Below, in pieces: positions 22,440-32,255 of a stretch of DNA of 64,000 bases. Source of the DNA: Impatiens glandulifera (Eukaryota; Streptophyta; Magnoliopsida; Ericales; Balsaminaceae). Each line of letters opens with the position of its first letter. The stretch's first letter is position 1. Location of the stretch: contig NC_061867.1 of assembly GCF_907164915.1 (NCBI RefSeq), positions 29,385,751-29,449,750 on the forward strand, given 5' to 3'. Below the pieces are notes generated by a model that was not told the DNA's origin, did not search any database, and worked only from the letters and a program-made list of their open reading frames with translations. Position numbers and translations under genes: made by a program.

Positions 22440-23940
22440 ATCACAAATTGAGCCGAAAAAGGTGGATGAAGCTTTGCTAGATCCCGATTGGATTTTAGCA
22501 ATGCAAGAGGAATTAAACGAGTTTGAGAGAAATAAAGTCTGGTACTTAGTCTCTAGACCGAAATATAAACTGGTCATAGGAACAAGATGGGTATTCAGAA
22601 ATAAACTCAATGAAGACGGTTTAGTTATGAGGAACAAGGCCCGACTAGTTGCTCAAGGTTACAAACAGGAAGAAGGCATCGATTTTGAAGAATCATTTGC
22701 TCCTGTAGCTAGAGTTGAGGCCATTATAATATTTTTAGCATTTGCGGCTTTCAAAAATTTCAAAGTTTTTCAAATGGATGTTAAAAGCGCTTTTGTAAAT
22801 GGTAAAATAAATGAAGAGGTGTATGTTTATCAACCTCAAGGTTTTAAAAATCCAGAACACATGAATTATGTTTAACGGCTAAAAAAGCTCTTTACGGTTT
22901 GAAACAGGCTCCAAGAGCCTGGTATGATACATTAACCTTATTTTTATTTAATCACAAGTTTACAATAGACTCGGTTGATAAAACCCTTTTCAAATTTGAG
23001 AAAAAGGAACACATATTATTTGTTCAAATTTATGTTGATGATATCATTTTCGGATCAATCGATCCAAAATTATGTGATAATTTTTCAAAAATGATGACTG
23101 ACAAATTATAAATGAGTATGATGGGAGAATTAAGTTTCTTCCTAGGTCTTCAGGTCAAACAGATTGAAATCGGAACTTTTATAAGCCATCCAAAATACAC
23201 AGCCGAACTATTGAAGAAATTTGGAATGGACACATGTGCCGAGGCGGCTACACCAATGAGTTCATCCGTGAAACTAGACAAAAACGAAGACGGTCAAGTA
23301 GTTGACATTACAACATATCGAGGAATCATCGGTTCACTACTTTACCTAACAGCCAGCTGACCGAACATCTTGTTCGCGGTCGGAGCATGCGGGAGATTTC
23401 AAGCCAATCCAAATCAATCACATTATACCGTGGCTAAAAGGATTCTAAAATATTTGAAAGGAACTCAAGATGTGGGACTTTGGTACCCAAAAGACTCAAG
23501 TTTTAATCTAATAAGTTACTCTGATGCAGACTATGTAGGCTGCAAAATCGATCGAAAGAGTACAAGTGGGACTTGCCAGTTTCTGGGAGACCGGATTGTC
23601 TCATGGAATAGCAAAAAGCAAATCTCAATTGCAACATCAACCGCAGAGGCAGAGTACCTAGCAGCCAGAAGCTGCTGTGCACAACTCCTCAGGATCCAAC
23701 AACAACTAAGGCACTTCGTTGTGACCGCTGAAGAGTCACCAATATTTTGTGACAACACCAGTACAATAGCGATAACATATAATTCGGTGTTGTACTCAAG
23801 AACAAAGTATATTGACATAAGACATCATTTCATCCGAGAGCATGTGCAACAGAAACACATCCGCTGGAGTATGTCTCAACCGAACAACAAGTAACTGATA
23901 TCTTCACCAAACCGCTACAGGAAGCTAAGTTCTCTTTTTT
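22440..23940 (+). pseudogene. Copia reverse transcriptase and RNase H, element 1
   Basis: RT motifs in order: [66 protein letters not shown] (first catalytic Asp) and YVDDIIFGS at 23031-23057 with both catalytic Asp. RNase H shows SYSDADYVGC, KSTSGTCQFLG, STAEAEYLAA and FCDNTSTI. Stops at 22873 and 23109, a TGA at about 23358 and frame changes interrupt it. The end lies near 23940 (QVTDIFTKPL-type tail in a shifted frame). The catalytic residues are preserved but the frame is not. Confidence 0.85.
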
Positions 23941-24600
23941 CTGAAATATCTTAGGACTTACTGATAGCAAGCAACTCATGACATAAACATCATTGCATTC
24001 TTTCAAACCTACATCATCATGAAAAACCGGGGTATGTGTTTAGGGAGAAGCTTTCGCTTCTCAAGTCGTACCTTAATAGGAGAATAAAAATTCAAGGATG
24101 CTAACCGGAAAGAAGTCTCTGGTTATGCCTGACAAATTCATATTACCAAATCACATGTATATATATTGAGCAGTTCAAATGACTTGGTAAAACAGACAGT
24201 TTAATCCAAAGTTGAACAAATGTCGATCTGTTTCGACATTTCTTCACACTAGAATAAGCTATCTCGATAAAATCGGTCATGGAAAACCAACCAATAAAAT
24301 GCATCATGGTTTCGGTAAATTGAAATTTTCCGGATAACTTGGGACGACTAACCGTGTTTCCATGCACACCTTGAAAATGGAACATATGAATCATAAAACA
24401 GTCTACCTCAATCGAGATGACGACACATGTCTATCATCAAGAGAGGAAGACTAACATTTTGTCCATATATTTATTCTCATCATGAAAATCTTTAGTCATC
24501 ATTACTATTGCATTGGAACTAAAACATTGTATTCCTAAACAAGTTAACTCCCTATTAATTATACGATGACATCACTAAGCACACTTATACTCTTAACCTA
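23941..24600. other. Post-pol spacer of element 1
   Basis: No coding region was recognised. A purine stretch near 24030-24050 (CGGGGTATG...AGGGAGAAG) sits where a polypurine tract would be if the element ended here. A comparable AAGGGGGAACAT lies just after pol in element 2 (about 39258). The spacer ends at the TATA box of accessory unit A. Confidence 0.35.
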
Positions 24601-24614
24601 GCCGAACCCTTGGC

Positions 24615-24622
24615 TATATAAA
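24615..24622 (+). promoter_or_regulatory. TATA box of accessory ORF A
   Basis: TATATAAA, 82 bp before the ATG at 24697, followed by an AC-rich leader without ATG. Accessory copies B and C have the same arrangement. Confidence 0.55.
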
Positions 24623-24696
24623 CAACCCTTCATATCTCAAAACATCTCACAAGATCATTATCAACAAAACACTTGACATAAGCTTATCACAAGAAC

Positions 24697-25433
24697 ATGA
24701 ACTCCTCTCCTATCTCTAAAAAGATCCTTTTAACCGATTTCGAATCGATCTACCAATATGAAGATCACGACATTAAGGAGCTGTTTCTAACCCTTGAAAG
24801 AACCGGGCTAAGAAAGTTCTTAGAGAATCGCTTCATCATCGACTACTTGGTAGTCGATAAATTCTTTGAAACCGCTAAAGAAGTGCACCGGGACATCATC
24901 CTAGCGTAAGTCTATAACCAATCCTTTCTATTCAGCGAGACAAATTTTGCTGAATACTGAGGTTTACCCACTGAAGGGGTAACCGATCTTACATACTCTC
25001 CAGTGACCATTGAAGAAATGTGTCATCTGTTCTCCAGTTCTAACATCCCAGTTAAAACTTGGGGTGCTAAGAGCCAACTTTCTCACAAGTACCTGATTCT
25101 CAACGAGATTTTGGGAAAAACGTTCTAGGTAGAGAAAAGAGCTACTACTATAACCAGCAAATGTTTGAAATGATGATTACCATTACGGTTGGCACACCGG
25201 TCAACTGGTTCTAGATCATCTTCAGCAATCTGAAGAAGATGATCATCTCAAACAAAACCGGCTACTCACCCCAGCTGAGCGGTTTTTGTGCAAGTCTCGA
25301 CATCCACTCTAGACTATTTGTAACTCTCCACCCGAAGCATGTGCTAACCAAGGGGAGAATCCAAGAGATGATCGACCGATGGGAAAAGACAAAGATTAAG
25401 AAGACCTCAACCGTTGGATCATCCAACGTCTAA
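24697..25433 (+). pseudogene. Accessory ORF copy A (post-pol), element 1
   Basis: About 245 codons homologous to the intact ORF at 40014-40727. It opens MNSSPISKKILLTDFESIYQ, then a TLERTGLRKFLENRF block and VDKFFETA. Stops lie at 24907, 24958 and 25126 in the same frame, then one frameshift near 25130. The C-terminal half has VGTPVNW and SNLKKMIISNKTGYSPQLSG, ending GSSNV at 25433. No transmembrane segment or known enzyme motif was seen. The overall pattern (helical N-part, a FAEY.GLP motif, an NW...I/L.K hydrophobic block) resembles the plant-transposon-associated domain PF20167, but this is inference. Function unknown. Confidence 0.65.
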
Positions 25434-25781
25434 TCTTTCTGTCCTTTCTTTTACCGAACCATTTCATGTCTTAATTTACCGAACCATTTGATGTACTACC
25501 GGTTCAATACATCTTTTTAATGAAAATCATTTCTTTTCTCTTTTAGGTACATCTCGAATCATAAATATTTTGAAAAATATCTTATGCAAAACAATCTTAA
25601 ACAATCCTTGGAAACATAAATATCCATTTTCCAAAAAGCATGCCTAGTCGGATAGTCTAGACAGCCTACAACGCACCTTTCCCAAACAGATTATTCTCTT
25701 GAAAAGGAGCATTCAATGACTATACATGAACGGTCTGATTTTTCAAAATATTCTAATTAAATGCTCTTCAACCGCCTGCAC
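25434..25781. other. Spacer between accessory units A and B
   Basis: A T-rich, AATGAAAAT-containing 3'-UTR-like stretch (to about 25550) runs into upstream sequence of unit B. No ORF. The unit spacing from ATG to ATG is 1196 bp. Confidence 0.4.
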
Positions 25782-25789
25782 TATATAAA
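25782..25789 (+). promoter_or_regulatory. TATA box of accessory ORF B
   Basis: TATATAAA, 111 bp before the ATG at 25893, followed by a TC-rich leader (TTTCTCTCTCTATAG), as in plant 5' UTRs. Confidence 0.55.
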
Positions 25790-25892
25790 GACATCATCCA
25801 TCCTCAAACAAATCACACTTCAGAAATATATTTCTCTCTCTATAGTTTGAATCTTTAACTTCATCTCTCCGACTTTCAATCTACTCTTCAAA

Positions 25893-26648
25893 ATGAATGT
25901 CGAACTCCGAAACACCATCATTGTCGATTTTGATAAGGTTCTGAACTCTAGATTTGAAGGTGTTCTTTTTCAACCTCTACTCGAATCCGGCTTACTAAGA
26001 TTTCTTGAAGGACCAGACACCATCCTCGAAGAGGAGGTGCACGAGTTCTTCAACAACGAATATGTAAGGGACGATGGCAACATCGACACCATCATTGACG
26101 ATGCATTACATCGGCTCACTGAGGAGTCATTCGCAAATTTCTTCAACTTACCATCCGAGGGTTTTTAGGATTTTCCAACACCCTTCTTTCCAGCAAAAGA
26201 AGATTATTCATTCATCTTCTCCGGCACCTATGATCCGGTTGAAGACCATGGTCTGAAAGATGACCTCCCTCCTCACTTCCAAGTCCTTCAAGATTTGATC
26301 CAGCTTGCCATTCTGGGCTGAATGACAAATCAAAATTATTCTCGGGAGGTGTTTGACCTCATGATTTCTATAATCAGACTCTCACCCATAAATTGGGCCT
26401 CATACATTTTCAATAACCTGAAGAAGCTCGTCAGAGCTGCAAGAGGAAGAATCGGTATTACCCATCAAATAAGCTGATACATGTGTGCCAACTTTTCCAA
26501 CCTTGGACCAGAAGTCCCGATAGGACCGGCCAACACTCTGACCGACCACATGATGGAAAAATGGATCGGAAGAATCGAGAACCGGACCGGTAACACCGTG
26601 GAGGAATGGACCGAGAGAATGAGAGAGAGAAACTACTATAATTTTTAA
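25893..26648 (+). pseudogene. Accessory ORF copy B (post-pol), element 1
   Basis: A single frame of 251 codons interrupted only by three stops (26166 TAG, 26319 TGA, 26475 TGA) and with no frameshift. Family landmarks: VDFDKVLN, LLESGLLRFLEGPD, EEEVHEFFNN, EESFANFFNLPSEGF, SPINWASYIFNNLKKLVRA, and a basic C-terminus rich in Arg. It is homologous to copies A and C and to the ORF at 40014. The absence of indels over 750 bp suggests it stayed open until fairly recently. Function unknown. Confidence 0.65.
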
Positions 26649-27065
26649 AATCTTTATTGTTTCCGGTTATTTCGGTCATTTTGTTGTACGACCGGGTAAC
26701 TATCTATGTCATCATTCTTCCGGTTTAATTTATAATACTTACATTTTTCTTTCTTCCGACTTACTACCCAACTTTATTTCCGGTTTGACAAATTTTCAAA
26801 CTTAACATTATCTCTTCGATTTTACCAAAACTTCGGTTAAACATTAAGATCTTCCGGTTAACCAAAACTTCCGGTTAAAGCAATAAATCTCAAACACTAA
26901 CATTCGGCTAAACTTCAAATTATCCGTCAACAGTTTACCGCCCCTAGATTACCGCCCATATTTATAGCAAAAAAGTTACTGCAGTAACTTTTGGAGGGAC
27001 ATTTGGCGCCAAAACCGAGAATGAATCGACGGTTCGGTTCCTTAACCGTCAAGTAACCGTCCACC
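26649..27065. other. Spacer between accessory units B and C
   Basis: Rich in CCGGTT/TTCCGG words, with no ORF. It ends at the TATA box of unit C. The ATG-to-ATG distance from B to C is 1289 bp. Confidence 0.4.
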
Positions 27066-27073
27066 TATATAAA
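27066..27073 (+). promoter_or_regulatory. TATA box of accessory ORF C
   Basis: TATATAAA, 116 bp before the ATG at 27182, followed by a CTTTCTCTCTCTAAAAATC leader. Confidence 0.55.
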
Positions 27074-27181
27074 TCAGAAACCACTCATTATTCAACCATG
27101 CTTTCTCTCTCTAAAAATCTTCAAAGATCTTTGCATTCACATTTCTCAAGATATTCATCTTCTTCATCGAATTAGATCATC

Positions 27182-30128
27182 ATGGGATCAGATAACGCAC
27201 TATTAAACTACATCTTACAGGTTGATTTCAAGGATATCAAGGAACACGGAACGAACGAGTACAAAGTCGTGATCCAATCTCTGAAAGAATTTGGACTGAA
27301 GAATTATTTATCTGGTCCATTCGTTCTCCACCAGGATGAAGTCGAGGAGTTCTTCAGCACTGCAATCCTGACAAAAAGAACCATCTCTGCCACCGTGTGC
27401 GGCACAACTTTTGAAATCACCGAAGAAGTATTCGCTGAAGCTCTCGGTTTGCCTAACACTGGAAGAGATTTCCGAACAAGCCTTCCAGATGCCGAATCTG
27501 AAGCAATCCGACAGGTAGTCTTAAAAGATGCAACGGATCTAGTGACTCACTCTAGCCGGAAGCTTAAGCTCAAACCCGAATTCAAGTGGCTGATGGACAT
27601 TATCTCCAAATCCCTTCAGGAAAAGGAGATAATTTCTACAACAGGACCCGACTCAAGCTGGAGATGATGATGGGCATTGTCCGCGGTGACAAGATTGACT
27701 AGGGAAGTGTTCTCTTCGAGCAACTTTACGTGGTAGTTGCTAAGACGAACGGTCGGGTGCAAGCCTATGCCATACCGATGGGAAAATTCTTCGTTTTCTG
27801 CAAATCCGAATCAGCAAAGGTACACCCCTCTCTAACTCAAAAATCATGAACGCTTAAAATGTGAATACCAGGACTGTTAAACCGGCCAAGCCGAGAGCTC
27901 CGAGGGCCAAAGTCTCTAAGGAAGTTGAAACGACTGCTCCGACTGGCGAAGGTTCCAAAGAAGCCGAACTGAAAGGTAAGGCCAAACAAACTGAGGTTCC
28001 ACAGAAAAGGGGAAGAGTCAAGAGCGTGGCGAAGAAAACCAGTCAGCCTACCGCAAAGAGACCGACAAACAAATCTCAAGATTCTGAGAAAACTCTATCT
28101 TTAGAACAATCCCCTCGGCTATCCGATCCGCTGCTCCACCCCACACCGATAAGAGTTGACCGTCCGATCCCAGTTCTCTTTTCCCCTCTTCCAAAAAAAG
28201 GGACGAATTCAGTCGGACCAGTTCTGTCTTCAAGGCAAACCGAATCTTCGGGGAGACAAGTCGTTCTATCCAAACTGAAGAAGAAACCGGCCAAAGAGGT
28301 TAGTGCTCATTCTAAGAACTCTAAATCCCCCTCCAAAAATGTTAACGATGTGATAGAGGATATCAGGATGAGAACCTCGGAGGCAATAGACAATGTGGTT
28401 CATGACGTCAATCGTGCTAATGAAGACGATGCGACGAGTATTCTCAAGAAATCTGATCAGGTTGGAGCAACCGATCAGACCACAATCAACCCGTCCAAAG
28501 AAACGACCAACACTGAAACTTTAATCCCTCCGGTGCGAGAGGGAGACGATGAAGAAAGACAGCCATCCGGTTCGGCTGGGGAAAAATCATTCCCAACCGA
28601 ATCCAACCAAAAACCGGCCCAAGATGGGCCATCCAATCAATCCATCACACCTTAAGGTCCAACTAAGGTTTCGTAAGATAAACAAGTTTTGGTCGAAGAT
28701 CCTACGGTGCAAGGAGGAAATGAGTCGCAACATAATCCAACCGGTCATATTCAACCTGAAATCATACTGGACTTTGAAGGTCCGATTTCGGAAGAAGAAG
28801 AAGAAGCCATGTTTCAACAACTTATCGGTCACATGCATGAGGAAGCCGATGGAATATCTGGCCCCTTTCATTTTTGGTGCAAAATCAGAAGTGAAACCAA
28901 GCTATCTCACATGCTTCCCGACCTCACAGAAAATAAATATTGGTCGGAGCTATTATGGTTAGAGCAATAAGCCATCGATCTTTCAAACACCGATATTATC
29001 CTAGTGTCTTTGACCAGATTGGATCTGGTCGACGAATATTCTAAGTTAAAAGCAGTAACCGTAGCTTTGATTGAGGCGAGTGAAAAGGAACCAAACTAGA
29101 TGGAAATAAAAATGATTGAGCGGTTTAAGAAAGTGTGACAAGATATCATCAGCGACATCAAACGACTAGAGACAGAATGGAAAGAAAAATGTCAAGATCA
29201 TATTCTGCATCCTGAAGACTATCAAAGTAAACCGAATTTTGAAATCGGTGAAACTTCCAAACCGATAGGGGACCGGCAAGAGTGATCTCAGCCGCAAGAA
29301 AATGAGAACGGAGACAACCGGCCTAAATCTCCAAGTAAGTCCTCTTCTCATGCTAACCAAAAGGAACATTTCTCAACCGGTCAAGAAAGTGTTGTGTCGG
29401 TTCATTCTCATCATGCTGAACAGAGTCAAGGAATCGAATGTATGAAGGGCATTATTACTTATACCGTCGCCACCTCCATCAACGAATATCACACGGTCAC
29501 AGAAGCCAGAACCTCCTCCCTCCAAGCTGAACTGGAGATAGTTAAAATGTCAGTTAAAACGTCAGTTGAAAGGTTAGTTGAAACGGCAACCGCCCCACTC
29601 CTTTAAATGATGCAAATCATGGCAACACAGATTGAAGAGCTAACTAAGCGGCAAGCGGCTAACAATCAAGATCAAATCCGAATGGACGCCGAAGCAGCTC
29701 TTCGAATCCAAACCGAAGAAGAAAACCGGGAGCGATTGAGAAAAGAGATCGAAGCCAAGGACTTCGAGTTAGCCAAGGAACTCAATGAGGAAGAATAGGC
29801 CAAACAACCAGAAACCGTACCGATTCAAGCCCAGCACTCAATGATAACAAGGCGTAAGGGTAAAAGAAAGCAAATATCGAACTTGTTAAAGCAGGTAGAA
29901 CAAAGTGGTATTCAAGGCCCACAACCGATCGATCAATCCGAAGAACCTCTTGATGAAGAAGAAGAGGATTCTGATCCCCTACAACCAAGGAATAAGAAAG
30001 TCTCTACATCCTCATCCATTGTATCCACAAGTCAGGGACCATCAACCGTTTCACCGCCTCGATCATCCAGACTGGTAGGTGGTCTCTTTCAATTCAACCG
30101 ACGTCCTCCTGGAAGAACAGTCTCTTAG
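27182..30128 (+). pseudogene. Accessory ORF copy C with long basic and coiled-coil tail, element 1
   Basis: The N-terminal 161 codons (27182-27667) are the best preserved accessory domain of element 1: VDFKDIKEHG, SLKEFGLKNYLSGPF, QDEVEEFFSTA, FEITEEVFAEALGLPNTG, LKPEFKWLMDIISKSLQEK. A frameshift leads to the FFVFCKSESAKV end. From 27861 to 30128 one frame runs for 756 codons with about eight stops and no indel. It contains a Lys/Pro-rich basic region (KPAKPRAPRAKVSKEV), Ser/Pro/Lys linkers, an acidic ISEEEEEAMFQQLIGH block, and a predicted coiled coil (QIEELTKRQAANN, NRERLRKEIEAKDFELA). SIRE-type elements carry an env-like ORF with a C-terminal coiled coil in this position; no transmembrane helix was seen here. 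Function unknown. Confidence 0.6.
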
Positions 30129-30824
30129 CCGGCTAGTGCATGGACGCGGACAAAAGGGAAAGAGAATGGAAAGAGCAGGAGGCTAAGTGGAAAGGCAAAT
30201 AAAAGATCAAGCTGCATCAGACCGGCTGAAGCACATACCGCAGTAATCCGACTCCAAATGATCTAGTCATGATCAAGAGGAATCGGTTTCAATATTCTAA
30301 CCGGACCGACCAGTAATAACCTTCAAATCCAGCAGGCTCATATTACGAAAAGATCAACGGGAAACTTTGAAAAATGATGAAACCGAGAAAATGACGCAAC
30401 ATGACGAAATAGAGATTTCTCGGAAATATACAAGAAGATAAGATCCAGATCAGAAGCATGCCATAAAAACAATGATAATCTGCTTATCTAAGATCTCAAG
30501 CAAAATCTGAATCAAGAGGCCGGTGCGTGCATATTTTCCACATGTCCAAAATGCAAGCCGCTCACGTCATCAAAACCTGACTGGTGCACGCATGTTTCAA
30601 AGTGTGAAAAAGATCAAACGTGCACACAACATCTCTGAACCGGCGTTGCTTCAGATAACCAATCCAACGGAGAGAGAAAAAGATGACCGTTAGGATATCC
30701 TTCACTATAAAAGGAAGACGAAGGGTCTTCATTAAATATGACATACAACTGCTAGAAAGAGAAAGAATCGAATATCGAACAGTAAAAGGAAATCTCACGC
30801 GCGACTTTAAACAGTAGTTGAAAT
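30129..30824. other. Distal end of element 1 with probable U3 of the 3' LTR
   Basis: No ORF. A TATA-like CACTATAAAAGG lies at about 30702-30713. The polypurine run GGAGAGAGAAAAAGA (about 30668) followed by TGACCGTTAGGA is one candidate for the polypurine tract and LTR start. GGGAAAGAGAA (about 30150) followed by TGGAAAG is another. Because the 5' LTR lacks this part, the start of the 3' LTR cannot be fixed by comparison. Confidence 0.35.
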
Positions 30825-31366
30825 TCTTGAAAGTATTGTTGTTGTGTGTATTGAGTTATTGTATTACATCATAGTGAGTGGTATAACCGACGAGTAGTGA
30901 TTAAGACTCGTTCGGCATTGTGTGAGTGTTGTAACATTCAAGTTAGTGAAAATCCTTCTCATCATCTAAGAAGAAAGGGTGACGTAGGAGAGTTTGCTCC
31001 GAACATCCATAAAAAATCTTGTCTCGTGTTATTTTCTTTATCTCCGGCTTACTCACTCTAAACCAAACTATCACTTACTTCAGACCAAACTGGAACATAA
31101 TCCTCTTCCTTAACTGAATCGGTCCCTCTCTCCTCTCTAACTGACTCCTTATAAATATCATCCAAATCAAACTTTGAGTGTTGATTCAAGCTGAAATAGA
31201 CATTTTCGCCCTTGAACCCGGTTCAAAAGTCTGTGACAGCTTGTGCAGCGTTAAGAAGCGGTTTTAGTCTCTAACCGGACTATCACCAACTAGTGTGTAT
31301 TGTGTTGTAAGCGTTCACCCTCCAAACCGGAACCCCGGTCCTCTAAGGGCGATCCAGATCCAAACA
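30825..31366 (+). mobile_element. 3' LTR of copia element 1, part shared with the 5' LTR
   Basis: This 542-bp segment is about 95 percent similar by eye to 18322-18866. It ends GATCCAAACA, next to the target copy GGCTT (31367-31371). Confidence 0.75.
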
Positions 31367-31371
31367 GGCTT

Positions 31372-31890
31372 CTTCCACGTTATGACGAGTTTGAAGAATA
31401 ATCTTGATTGGTGTAACAATAGGTGTGACCGTTTGTTATGGCGGACGTGACGAGGATGGATGATTCTAAATAGTAATAAAAGGCTTGGTCAATAATACTG
31501 TCAATTGTTTTGTTACTTATTGAAGAGTAGCCTTTACTTCAGCGAACTCAGTTAGAGATACCACATCCTTATCAGTTTTTGGAGTTTTTTTGACATTTTA
31601 TTGGTGCATAAAACGTCCAGTTTTTGGGTCTCTTCTTCATGGGGCCGTACGGGCTTGTAATAGTGGACTGTGATTGCGAAGAGAAAGAGAGAGATAAGGG
31701 TTTGTAGATGTAACAAAAGTATAAACGAAAATACATATGATATGAATCTTAGAGAATGAGGATCTCTTTCTATGTTTCCATTAAAATAAAACATATAGTT
31801 GTATATAAAACTACTCACAAAGTTTGTTGCAGACAAGGCTTTTTTGTTGATATTTGATAGATAGTCTAAAAGGAAAAAAGTGCTTGGCGG
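31372..31890. other. Gypsy remnant between copia elements 1 and 2
   Basis: This is the continuation of the gypsy target beyond element 1 (minus strand). Frames are broken. An open frame at 31836-31552 on the minus strand has no recognisable domain. Pol protease/RT motifs expected between the DUF7745-like ORF and integrase are absent. Confidence 0.35.
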
Positions 31891-32255
31891 AAATTTAAAG
31901 CTTTAAGTCTAGTTGTATTCTGTTTCGACATTAGCATCCTCTTCCGGTTCGGTTTTCTGAACTTTCTATGACTGATTGAGGATGTGGTTCAAGTATTTCA
32001 TTCGTTTTAACAGGATATTTATTTGAAAGGTGTTATGCCATTTTATCGAGATATCCTACATCGACCTTACAATTGATGAGCTTATCTACAACTAAGGAAG
32101 CTTCGACAAATCTATAGCGGAAATGCCTAAACATGATATGAGTATAGTAGTAAGTAACCCATTCCAAACCCATACGCATGATTAGTGAATTGTCATCCAT
32201 CATGAAAGTCAATTTCTTGATGGGATACCATAGGAGAATGTCCTAGATTTCATTG
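31891..32255 (-). pseudogene. Gypsy DUF7745-like ORF copy 1, C-terminal part
   Basis: The minus-strand translation includes LWYPIKKLTFMMDDNSLIMR, MGLEWVTYYYTHIMFRHF and KLINCKVDVGYLDKMA. It matches the C-terminal half of the better preserved copy at 43918-44790 (LPWYGLKNMVSLMDDQPVII; MGLEWITSYYINNLFKQFG). Copia element 2 is inserted in its middle with TSD CATTG, and the N-terminal part resumes at 43084. Confidence 0.6.

Larger units (their letters stand above)
18322..31366 (+). mobile_element. Copia element 1, 13 kb, with three accessory ORFs
   Basis: Order: shortened 5' LTR (18322-18866), PBS, gag, protease, integrase, RT, RNase H, three tandem accessory ORFs and a 3' LTR ending CCAAACA at 31366. 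GGCTT flanks both ends (18317-18321 and 31367-31371), and the gypsy sequence on either side reads as one continuous target. The long post-pol region and initiator-tRNA PBS suggest the SIRE/Maximus type, but this is inference. All large ORFs carry stops, so the element is inactive. Confidence 0.8.

Noticed and set aside
27837..28294. Overlapping minus-strand ORFs within the accessory tail
   Set aside because: Shadow frames of the plus-strand tail, which has the biased composition and long conserved frame.
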